Made by a program: the position numbers and the translations under genes. From the NCBI GenBank assembly GCA_035701665.1, contig DASSRQ010000297.1, positions 1-15,514 of the forward strand: DNA of 15,514 bases, given 5' to 3'. Positions within the stretch are counted from its first letter, which is position 1. Each line of letters begins with the position of its first letter. The notes beneath the pieces were generated by a model that saw only the letters and a list, made by a program, of their open reading frames with translations, was not told the origin of the DNA and ran no database searches. The stretch comes from DASSRQ01 sp035701665 (lineage in GTDB: Bacteria; Vulcanimicrobiota; Vulcanimicrobiia; Vulcanimicrobiales; Vulcanimicrobiaceae). This document shows, piece by piece, positions 1 through 6,331 of this stretch.

Positions 1-355
1 AATGCGTTTGCCGCAGCATGAACTCGCGCAGCGGTGCCGTCACACGCCGCACGAGGGTTGCCTGATCGATGCGTCCGTGTGCGTACGGCTGCACGGCAGT
101 GATGTCGATTCGCTGCAGCACGGGCGTCATGATGGCGAACGTGAGCGCGAGCGCCAAACCGGTCAGAACGGTGTTCGGCGGAAGCGATGCCGCTCCGATC
201 GCCGAGCGCACCAGCGAAAGCACGACCACGATGCGCACGAACGACGTACACATCACCAGCGCAAATGGAGCTATAGAGAGAACGGTGAGGGCCGCGAGCA
301 CGTCGATCGGCAGCGATGCCCGCGCGTGGTCGGCGATCGTCAATAAGCCATCCAT
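1..355 (-). CDS. fliP: Flagellar export-gate protein FliP (3' part outside window)
   Basis: FliP is a core membrane subunit of the flagellar type III export gate, together with FliQ and FliR. The visible 118 residues start at ATG 355; an in-frame TAG lies four codons upstream. They contain the family signature around residues 36-75, with TSFVRIVVVLSLVRSAIG followed by PPNTVLTGLALALTF, then MTPVL and, near the cut end, APLREFMLRQT. These match the FliP N-terminal half closely. The N-terminus reaches the first membrane segment within about 17 residues, so the usual signal peptide and periplasmic stretch are nearly absent. The gene follows fliN after a 36-bp gap; fliO, which often sits between them, is missing. 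The gene continues past the left edge, so its length and C-terminus cannot be judged. Confidence 0.93.
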   Translation of the reverse strand, partial: MDGLLTIADHARASLPIDVLAALTVLSIAPFALVMCTSFVRIVVVLSLVRSAIGAASLPPNTVLTGLALALTFAIMTPVLQRIDITAVQPYAHGRIDQATLVRRVTAPLREFMLRQTH

Positions 356-391
356 GGCGCAATGCTAGCGCCCGGATGTTGCCGCGGTGTG

Positions 392-670
392 TTAGGCGGG
401 TTTCTGAATCAGTTCGGTAACGCGAACGCCGAAGTTGTCGTCGATGGCGATGACTTCGCCGCGCGCAACGAGTTTGTTGTTGACGAGCAGATCGACGGGA
501 CCGCCGGCAAGGCGATCGAGTTCGACGATGGACCCGGTGCCGAGCTTAAGAATATCCGAAACCGGCATCTTGCATTTGCCCAGTTCCGCCGTAATTTGCA
601 GCGGAACGTTCATCAGCAGATCCAGATTTTGCGAATCGACGCTAAAGCCGTTCTTTTTGTCCATTATCAT
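392..670 (-). CDS. fliN: Flagellar motor switch protein FliN
   Basis: FliN forms the lower C-ring of the flagellar switch and helps dock the FliH-FliI export ATPase. This is a single SpoA (surface presentation of antigens) domain of about 90 residues, with NLDLLMNVPLQITAELGK, then DILKLGTGSIVELD, VDLLVNNKLVARGEV and FGVRVTEL, all typical of FliN. Two starts are possible. ATG 670 forms an ATGA overlap with the stop of the upstream fliM-like gene (92 aa); ATG 664 lies six bases later (90 aa). The overlap favours 670, but no strong Shine-Dalgarno sequence decides it. It lacks the extra N-terminal region of FliY-type proteins. It is the best conserved of the switch proteins in this cluster. Confidence 0.93.
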   Translation of the reverse strand: MIMDKKNGFSVDSQNLDLLMNVPLQITAELGKCKMPVSDILKLGTGSIVELDRLAGGPVDLLVNNKLVARGEVIAIDDNFGVRVTELIQKPA

Positions 671-1413
671 TCTTGTATTACCAGCGCAAATCGCGCACCG
701 TTCGCTCCGCATTGGCCGCGCGCAAGCGCGGCACCCGCCAGACGCACGACGCCCGGTTCGCCCACTTTAGTCATCATCGGCACGACGAGGCCCGGACGTA
801 AGCCCAGCACCTCCGATGCCGTCAGTACCCCGGCTGCCAGCTCGACGCGCAGGTCAAGCGTCACGGCCCCCAAGTCGCTCAGGGTCAGCGTGCGCGGCGG
901 AGCACCCGTTTGCTGCCGCTGCGAGAGCGCGACGCCGATTCGCAGATCGGGCCCGGCCGTCAGATCGAAGTATGTTAAGAATGTGTCCGGCGCAGGTGCC
1001 TGACGCAGATTCGCACCGCAAACGGCTGACAGCGCCGGCTCCATCGCCGCGAAGATCCGCTCGACGACGGCGGTTTCAATTTTGGACAGTTCGAGCGGTC
1101 CGCGCGCGGATTCTCCGAGAACGAGCCGTGCAAGCGCTGCCGCATCGCGTTCCCGCAGGACGAAGGCCGCGCTCGCGAGCGTTCCTCGAACCGCGTGCAC
1201 GCGCGCACCGCTCAAGAGCGCGGGCCACGCTTCCGGTTCGGGCACGAGCGGCTCGAACAACCGCAAGCGAATCGGCGAACGCGTCACCTGCGCGAGCGCG
1301 TCTTGCATCGCGTTGGCGATCGCGCATGCCGCGCTGACCGGCAGATCGGAGCGCGAACGCCACACCATCGCGCGAATCCGCTCGCCCGTTGCCTGCGGAA
1401 CCAAACACTTCAC
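667..1413 (-). CDS. fliM: Short, divergent FliM-like motor switch protein
   Basis: FliM is the middle C-ring subunit, which binds FliG above, FliN below and phospho-CheY through its N-terminus. This 248-residue protein (FliM is usually about 320-340 aa) has a C-terminal SpoA domain from about 178 to 248 (LGAVTLDLRVELAAG, VLGLRPGLVVPM). A weak match to the CheC-like middle domain spans about 70-130 (AAALARLVLGESARGP, then LSKIETAVVERIF). The N-terminal EIDALL-type CheY-binding peptide is absent, and the conserved GGxG segment that contacts FliG is not recognisable. The start is GTG 1413, in a GTGA overlap with the upstream gene, so a longer N-terminus in this frame is unlikely. It overlaps fliN by four bases. 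A generic FliM/FliN-family name is the cautious alternative. Confidence 0.72.
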   Translation of the reverse strand: MKCLVPQATGERIRAMVWRSRSDLPVSAACAIANAMQDALAQVTRSPIRLRLFEPLVPEPEAWPALLSGARVHAVRGTLASAAFVLRERDAAALARLVLGESARGPLELSKIETAVVERIFAAMEPALSAVCGANLRQAPAPDTFLTYFDLTAGPDLRIGVALSQRQQTGAPPRTLTLSDLGAVTLDLRVELAAGVLTASEVLGLRPGLVVPMMTKVGEPGVVRLAGAALARGQCGANGARFALVIQE

Positions 1414-1997
1414 TTCAGGAGATCCATCGCCGTCTTATCGAGACTGCCTTCGGCGTGTCCGGCCGCGCGCAGCGCGTCGAAGGCAAGATACGCATCTTGT
1501 AACCGGTCGAGCGCGCGATCTTGGAACGCGGTATCTCCGGCCGGCGCAATGTGCGGCGCAACGCCGGCTTGCGGTACGACGTGATTCAGGCCGACGCTTC
1601 GCAGCTGCGCGCCGTTCGGAAACCGTGCGAGCGCGAGCCGCCCGACCACCGTGCGATCGACGGTTCGAAATCCGGTTTGCGGATCGATCGCCGCTCGATC
1701 GTAGCCGAACGTGCCGTCTGCAAAGACGCGCGCCTGCGCCGCGTAGCCGAGCGCCGCATCGATGGGATCGACGCGCAGCGGTGAAAGCGGAGCATCGGCA
1801 TCCGCATAGCCGAGTACGGTATTGCCGGAAGCGTCGACGAGCGTATCGCCGCGCATGGCGAACTGCCGGTCGTTCGTGTACGACATCGCTCCGTTCGCCT
1901 GCGCCGTAACGACGTACGCCGGAGTAAACGCCGCAGCCGCTTGCTGTTCGCGCCGGTCGAGCGTTTCCAAAGAGCGGGCCGTCGTATCGGAGATCAT
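1410..1997 (-). CDS. FlgE/FlgF/FlgG-like rod or hook protein lacking the N-terminal rod helix
   Basis: This 195-residue protein resembles the middle and C-terminal parts of the FlgE/F/G axial proteins. About residues 38-65 (MSYTNDRQFAMRGDTLVDASG) mirror the family's YTRDGSF...DGxLVxxxG strand. About 115-155 (TVVGRLALARFPNGAQLRSV, then GLNHVVPQAG) mirror VGxLxLARFxNPxGLxxxGxNLF. The C-terminal helix (about 160-195) replaces the usual EMVxMIxAQRAYE helix without keeping that motif. The N-terminal helix with the NNIANxxT motif, which normally packs in the rod or hook core, is missing. The start at ATG 1997 overlaps the stop of the upstream gene as ATGA, so the short N-terminus looks real. It occupies the flgD/flgE slot of fla/che operons. 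I cannot say whether it is rod, hook or an assembly factor. Confidence 0.6.
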   Translation of the reverse strand: MISDTTARSLETLDRREQQAAAAFTPAYVVTAQANGAMSYTNDRQFAMRGDTLVDASGNTVLGYADADAPLSPLRVDPIDAALGYAAQARVFADGTFGYDRAAIDPQTGFRTVDRTVVGRLALARFPNGAQLRSVGLNHVVPQAGVAPHIAPAGDTAFQDRALDRLQDAYLAFDALRAAGHAEGSLDKTAMDLLK

Positions 1998-2536
1998 GCT
2001 GCGCCTTCTTCGTACAGTTTTGTCTCCAGCGAGATTCCGCGCTGCGCGAGCGCGAAGCGCGCCTGCATCAGCGCCTGCGCGACGCTCGCGTGCTCGCCGC
2101 GCGCGCACAAGGCGACGAGCTGCACGCCGGCGTTTTGCTGCCTGACGACCACGTGGACGCGGCCTTTGCCGATGCGGAACGTTGCGCTGCGCGCGGCCGT
2201 GCCGGGGCGCAGCAGCGCGCGCTCGATCTTTTTTGCGAGCGGAGCGCGCGGTGAGCGGCGTTCGGCGCCGGCGGGGAGCGCGATGCGATCGGTTTGCGAA
2301 TGCTTCGCGATCGGCCCGCGCATCACGGGCGAACGTTCCGTTTCCGGATGCGCCGGCGTTTGCTGTGCGGCGCCGCGTGCAGCGGAAGCGGCACGCTTTG
2401 CATGCGTGGGCGCTGCTGCGGCGCTCGATGCATTGCCGTAAAGCGCAGAGTACCATGCTTGTGAGAGCGCGCGGCGGTCGACGGCGGCCAGCGGCGCGGC
2501 AAGCACGTTCAGTTGAAGTTGTTCGGCGGTCGTCAT
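1994..2536 (-). CDS. Flagellar-cluster protein, possible short FliK-like hook-length protein
   Basis: I do not recognise this 180-residue protein with certainty. The first two thirds are low-complexity, rich in Ala, Arg, Pro and Ser, and look disordered. The last about 60 residues are ordered (GKGRVHVVVRQQNAGVQLVA, then a helix with ALMQARFALAQRGISLE). The strand-strand-helix pattern and a variable region followed by a compact C-terminal domain recall the FliK C-terminal hook-length domain, and the gene sits in the usual fliK position upstream of a hook/rod-like gene. FliK is usually 350-450 aa, so this would be a strongly reduced version. The start is ATG 2536, after a 31-bp gap from the protease gene; no clear Shine-Dalgarno sequence is seen. 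It overlaps the next gene by ATGA. Confidence 0.4.
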   Translation of the reverse strand: MTTAEQLQLNVLAAPLAAVDRRALSQAWYSALYGNASSAAAAPTHAKRAASAARGAAQQTPAHPETERSPVMRGPIAKHSQTDRIALPAGAERRSPRAPLAKKIERALLRPGTAARSATFRIGKGRVHVVVRQQNAGVQLVALCARGEHASVAQALMQARFALAQRGISLETKLYEEGAA

Positions 2537-2567
2537 GCGTCAAGCGTAGACGGCGACCGTTTCCGGC

Positions 2568-4208
2568 TTAGTGCGGAATTGTTAGCGATTCGTTGTTTTC
2601 GGTGCGCGAACGGTAACGGCCGTCGTCGAACTGCGAGGATTGCGCGGCATACGCTTGGGCGTTGGCGACGTCGTACGTCATAATCAAATTGCGCAGCACG
2701 CCCATGCCGATGTTCCCGGCATCGAAGCGGTCGGCAAACGCGCCCTGCTTCGAGAGCATGACGTTCGAGAAACGGTTGAAGAACCGGTAACTGCTCAGGT
2801 CGAGTTCGTCCACGTATGCGGTCAGCGCTTGCGCGGCTCCGCCGACGCCGAAACTATTCGCAAACGGATGCATCTCTGCAGGAAGCAGATTCGGATGCGC
2901 GCTCATAAACGGACCGTAAAGCAGCAGTTCGCCGCTGTTACCGGTGTCCAGAATGAAGCGCCCGCCGACGCCGTTTACTTTGCCTTGCGTTTCGATCATC
3001 TGCCGGTCCACGTCAATGGCGATCGGCGAGCCCGGCGCGTGCAGCGCTCCCGGCCGTGCGAAGGTCATCGTTTCATGCGCCGCATCGATCTGCACTTCCG
3101 CAGAAGCGAAAAACGGATAGCCGAGCACGCCGTCGGGCTGGAAGGCGCCCATAACGTTGTGCAGATCGAGCACGCTTACGGATTTGAGCGGCAACAGCGC
3201 GCTGCCGACGTGAAGCCCGTCGAGTGCCGCTATGCCAAGCCCGCCGACGCGCGTGGCGCCCGAAACTTCGAGCCGCCCTTCCGGGTGTAAACCGAGTTGC
3301 TGCGCAACGTGCGCATCGAGCACGATGCCTTGCGCACCCGTGTCTACCAGAAACGTATAGTCGTGCCCGTGGATATTGACCGTTGTGAAATAATGGCCGG
3401 CGCGATCCGTCAGTTTTACGGTGACCGGAGCCTGCGTCTGGACTTCGTTGTTCTTCGGCAAGTCAAACACGACCGCCGGAATCTGCCGGTCGACCAAGAT
3501 GTGCTCCGATACGCGCGTCAAATCGAAGTCGTGGTCGCCGTTTGAATCGATTTCGCGCAGCGCGACGAGCGAACCGCCGAACACTTTATAATCGTAAAAG
3601 TCCGTCGTCGACGTGCCGTCGGCATCGTCGTAGCTCAGACGATCGATCATGAACGTCTTCTGATCGAGATCGATCTCTTCGGGCAATCCGTCCGGCGGCT
3701 GCACGACGATTGCGAACGTACGCCGCCCGTCCGGAAGCGTCTGCTCGCCCTTGAACTTATCGTATTGCGGCTGCGACGGGAACTTCTCGTCGTCGATAAA
3801 GTCTTGCGTGTGCTGCCGCTGCAGTATCAGCCCTTTGATCTCGCGCAGATTGTCGTTTTCATCCAGCGCGAAAAGACGGCCGTCCGCTTTGCGCAGCATG
3901 CTTTGCGTGCGCATGCCGATCGTTTGATCGTAGCGTTGCCCTTGCGCCGAAAACCACGTGTGAAAGTGTCCCTGAAGTCCGGCACCGACGATCGTGCCTA
4001 TCACTTGAAGCGTGTTCGCGGGATGCGCCTGCATCGATTTCAGCGCGGCGGTTCGGCTTGCCAGGACCGATTGCAGCGTTACCGTTTCGGAACGCGCGGG
4101 AAGCGCGCACGCAAGCAGCGCCGCGCACGCAAGTGCGGCGGTCTTACTGCGAGCGGTACTTTGCGTAATCGCCCAACACGTTGCGGACGTACGCCTGGGT
4201 TTCAGCAT
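2568..4208 (-). CDS. Secreted protein with LolA-like N-terminal region and two retropepsin-like aspartyl protease domains
   Basis: Starting at ATG 4208 this gives 546 residues. About residues 22-40 form a hydrophobic export signal (TAALACAALLACALPARS). About 41-260 resemble the LolA/LppX-like domains that precede such proteases (LQGHFHTWFSAQGQRYDQ). Two aspartyl protease units follow: FLVDTG at about 286-291 with DGVLGYPFF at 359-367, and FILDTG at 418-423 with GNIGMGVL at 498-505. Each carries a DTG catalytic triad, so an intramolecular pseudodimer is likely. Substrate unknown; the site of action is outside the cytoplasm. The gene lies between flagellar genes yet has no known flagellar role. 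ATG 4208 overlaps the transglycosylase gene by 65 bp and leaves a long n-region. No ATG, GTG or TTG lies between it and the signal peptide, but ATT 4169 would give a cleaner signal (ITQSTARSK before the core). Confidence 0.75.
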   Translation of the reverse strand: MLKPRRTSATCWAITQSTARSKTAALACAALLACALPARSETVTLQSVLASRTAALKSMQAHPANTLQVIGTIVGAGLQGHFHTWFSAQGQRYDQTIGMRTQSMLRKADGRLFALDENDNLREIKGLILQRQHTQDFIDDEKFPSQPQYDKFKGEQTLPDGRRTFAIVVQPPDGLPEEIDLDQKTFMIDRLSYDDADGTSTTDFYDYKVFGGSLVALREIDSNGDHDFDLTRVSEHILVDRQIPAVVFDLPKNNEVQTQAPVTVKLTDRAGHYFTTVNIHGHDYTFLVDTGAQGIVLDAHVAQQLGLHPEGRLEVSGATRVGGLGIAALDGLHVGSALLPLKSVSVLDLHNVMGAFQPDGVLGYPFFASAEVQIDAAHETMTFARPGALHAPGSPIAIDVDRQMIETQGKVNGVGGRFILDTGNSGELLLYGPFMSAHPNLLPAEMHPFANSFGVGGAAQALTAYVDELDLSSYRFFNRFSNVMLSKQGAFADRFDAGNIGMGVLRNLIMTYDVANAQAYAAQSSQFDDGRYRSRTENNESLTIPH

Positions 4209-4731
4209 AAGGAGGGACCCCGCCATATTTCTCGACCGCGCCCGGCCCCGCGTTATATGCCGCGACCGCCAAACGCACGTCACCATGGAAACGCTCGAGG
4301 AGGCTGCGAATGTAACGCGTTCCTCCAGAAATATTTTGCGCCGGGTCGTACGCGTTGTCCACGCCGAGCGAAGAGGCCGTCTCCGGCTCGAGCTGCATGA
4401 GACCTTGCGCACCGGTCGGCGAGGTGGCGTTGGCGTCGAATCCCGACTCGTTCGCGACGATGGCCTTGACCAGCGCCGGATCGACGCCGTACTGTCCGGC
4501 GTTGCTGCCGATCAACGATTCGATCTGCGGCGGCGGAATGACGTTCGGACCTTGCGTAGGCTGAAGCGGCGCGTTGTCCTGCGGGGACATCGCCGAAGAG
4601 ACCATCGACGCAAAGCTGCCGCCGCCCGCGGCGGCCGTTTGCGGCACGGCGGGTGCGTAGGTCTGGCCGGTAAGCTCGGCAATGCGCCGGTTTACGGCGG
4701 CGATATCGCTGTAGATGTCCATCCTCGTCAT
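4144..4731 (-). CDS. Lytic transglycosylase (SLT domain) in the flagellar cluster
   Basis: The enzyme cleaves the glycan strands of peptidoglycan, here presumably to let the flagellar rod through the wall, as the muramidase part of FlgJ or dedicated transglycosylases do in other bacteria. The 195 residues hold an SLT domain from about 72 to 190. The catalytic Glu is E95 in IVANESGFDANATSP, followed by GAQGLMQLEPETA and the AYNAGPGAV motif at 158-166. Residues 1-70 are a short coiled segment (IAAVNRRIAELTG) and a Pro/Ala-rich linker. No Sec signal peptide or membrane segment is visible, so export through the flagellar type III apparatus is plausible. The start at ATG 4731 overlaps the fliI stop as ATGA; ATG 4722 is an alternative. 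It occupies the slot where fliJ normally follows fliI. Confidence 0.9.
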   Translation of the reverse strand: MTRMDIYSDIAAVNRRIAELTGQTYAPAVPQTAAAGGGSFASMVSSAMSPQDNAPLQPTQGPNVIPPPQIESLIGSNAGQYGVDPALVKAIVANESGFDANATSPTGAQGLMQLEPETASSLGVDNAYDPAQNISGGTRYIRSLLERFHGDVRLAVAAYNAGPGAVEKYGGVPPYAETQAYVRNVLGDYAKYRSQ

Positions 4732-5870
4732 CTCAGGGTATCGGCAAGGCGAGCCAAGGCCGATAGCGTCTCGGTGCTTCGGACGGGTTCGGCCGCCTGC
4801 CGCAAGTAAGCGGTCAGCTGGCCCTCCGCCTCTTCAGCCCGTATCGTGAGCGCGTCCTGACTCCGGACACCGAGCGAGCGGGCCTCTTCCGTGCGCTGCA
4901 GCGCCTCGACGGCGGCGCGCACGATGGCGGCATCTGCCCGATGGCCCGGCGAGGCGGCATAGGCGGCCGTGCGGCTCGTACTTGCCGCTACGTCGATTGC
5001 GGGGAAATGCCCGCGTGCCGCCAGGCGCTCTGAAAGTTCGATATGGCCGTCGAGCAGCGAACGCGCCGCGTCGCTCACCGGATCGCGCGCATCGCCGTCC
5101 GAGAGAACCGAGGCGACGATCGAGATGGATCCGCGCCGTCGCGCCCCGCCGATCTCGACCAGACGCGCAAGCTGCGCGAACACACTCGGCGGAAAGCCGC
5201 CGCGCCCGGCAAGTTCCCCCGCGCCGATCGCGCGTTCCCGCAGAGCGTTCGCATACCGCGCCAAGCTATCGAGGATAACGAGCACATGCAGTCCGCGGCG
5301 GCACAACGCGTCGGCCTTCATCATCGCGCCTTCCGCAGCGGCGATCCGGCGCGACGCAGATCGATCGCTCGTGGCGCACACGATCGTCGCATGAGCCGGC
5401 GCGACGCGCGACCACGTTTCGGCCTCGCAGCCGCGCTCGCCGACGAGCGCAACCACGATCGCGTCGGCGTCGGCGCCGCGAGCGATGGTGTGCAGCAGCG
5501 TTGACTTTCCGGCACCGGGTGCTCCAAAGATGCCAATCCGCGCGCCGCGTGCGATCGGCAGCAATCCGTCGATCGCGCGCACGCCCGTCCACAGCGGCGT
5601 GTCGAAGGCCGCGCGTTCCGCGGGCGGCGGAGCCTGCGGCAGCGCCGCACCTGCATCTATGCTTCGGACGCGCGAACCGAGCATCAGTGCTTCGCATTCA
5701 TCGTCGGGTGCGATCGTCACGGCTCCGCGCCGGACCGCGGCTACCGTTCCATACACCGCATTCGCTTCACCGATGAGCACGCGCGCACCGATCGACGCGC
5801 ACGGAAGTTTCGCGGTGACCCACCCGTTCTTCACTTCGGTTATCGTACCAAAAGCGATCACGGCTGCCAC
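4728..5870 (-). CDS. fliI: Flagellar export ATPase FliI (shortened)
   Basis: FliI is the hexameric ATPase of the flagellar type III export apparatus, regulated by FliH. It has a short N-terminal barrel (about 5-70), Walker A GAPGAGKST at 116-124, the GERG motif with Glu145, and Walker B HVLVILD at 195-201. The family block RGGFPPSVFAQLARL follows at 223-237, then SLLDGHIELSERLAARGHFP at about 271-290, which is diagnostic of type III ATPases. At 380 residues it is about 60 shorter than usual. Much of the loss is before Walker A, where the LLGRVxDxxGxPLD segment is replaced by a short Ala/Pro linker. The Cys in GERGCE replaces the usual Arg of GERGRE. GTG 5870 is used here; GTG 5861, which makes a GTGA overlap with the fliH stop, is a good alternative. 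Confidence 0.92.
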   Translation of the reverse strand: MAAVIAFGTITEVKNGWVTAKLPCASIGARVLIGEANAVYGTVAAVRRGAVTIAPDDECEALMLGSRVRSIDAGAALPQAPPPAERAAFDTPLWTGVRAIDGLLPIARGARIGIFGAPGAGKSTLLHTIARGADADAIVVALVGERGCEAETWSRVAPAHATIVCATSDRSASRRIAAAEGAMMKADALCRRGLHVLVILDSLARYANALRERAIGAGELAGRGGFPPSVFAQLARLVEIGGARRRGSISIVASVLSDGDARDPVSDAARSLLDGHIELSERLAARGHFPAIDVAASTSRTAAYAASPGHRADAAIVRAAVEALQRTEEARSLGVRSQDALTIRAEEAEGQLTAYLRQAAEPVRSTETLSALARLADTLR

Positions 5871-6331
5871 GCCTGAATGACGCTTTGCAATCGGGACGCG
5901 AGCGAGAGATCGATCTCACCGTCGCGCACGTCGATAACGGCATCGCCGCGCTGCAACTGCGGATCGGCGACAGCCGGGACGCCAAGGTACACCACGCTCT
6001 CGAGATCCGCGGCGTTGACGCGAACGCGCATGGGCTCTTCGGCTGCGAGCCGGAGCAGCGCCCGACGCACGATCTTTTCGAGCGCGGGCGGAGCCGACTC
6101 CAGTTCGCGCGCCAGTACGATCTCCGCAATCTCTTCCAACAAGTGCGCGGCGCGACGCTCGACCAACTCTTCGACGCGCGCGTGAAACAGGCGGCATTCG
6201 CGAAGCGCTTCGGCGTCGTGACTGCACGCCGGTTCCGGTGACGGTAAGACCGGTTCGACGAAGCGGACATCGGGCACCGGCGCTTCACGCGGTGCAAGCA
6301 GTTCTGCAAACGAACGGAACTCGTTAGCCAC
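5858..6331 (-). CDS. fliH: Flagellar assembly protein FliH
   Basis: FliH binds the FliI ATPase and tethers it to the C-ring through FliN. The 157-residue protein has a disordered Pro-rich N-terminus (1-40), a helical stretch at about 45-95 (RVEELVERRAAHLLEEIAEI), and the FliH/HrpE-type C-terminal domain at 100-155. There PMRVRVNAADLESV is followed by VADPQLQRGDAVIDVRDGEI and DLSLASRL, matching the family's DPxLxxGxxxVExxxGxIDxSLxxRL pattern. The start is GTG 6331: GAGGAG lies ten bases upstream, inside the end of fliF, and a longer in-frame start at 6427 would overlap fliF by about 100 bases with unrelated sequence. It overlaps fliF by eight bases and fliI by up to 13. fliG, normally between fliF and fliH, is absent. 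Confidence 0.9.
   Translation of the reverse strand: MANEFRSFAELLAPREAPVPDVRFVEPVLPSPEPACSHDAEALRECRLFHARVEELVERRAAHLLEEIAEIVLARELESAPPALEKIVRRALLRLAAEEPMRVRVNAADLESVVYLGVPAVADPQLQRGDAVIDVRDGEIDLSLASRLQSVIQAWQP

Noticed and set aside
1998..2543. Extension of the FlgE/F/G-like frame to 377 residues
   Set aside because: The added part lies in another frame over the fliK-like gene and is Arg-rich; the ATGA overlap at 1997 gives a better start.
2640..3290. Open frames on the plus strand opposite the aspartyl protease gene
   Set aside because: Arg-rich antisense translations with no domain features; the minus-strand protein has clear DTG motifs.
4209..4412. Upstream extension of the protease frame to 614 residues
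   Set aside because: The extra residues are Arg/Ser-rich noise opposite the reading frame of the transglycosylase; the signal peptide marks the real N-terminus.
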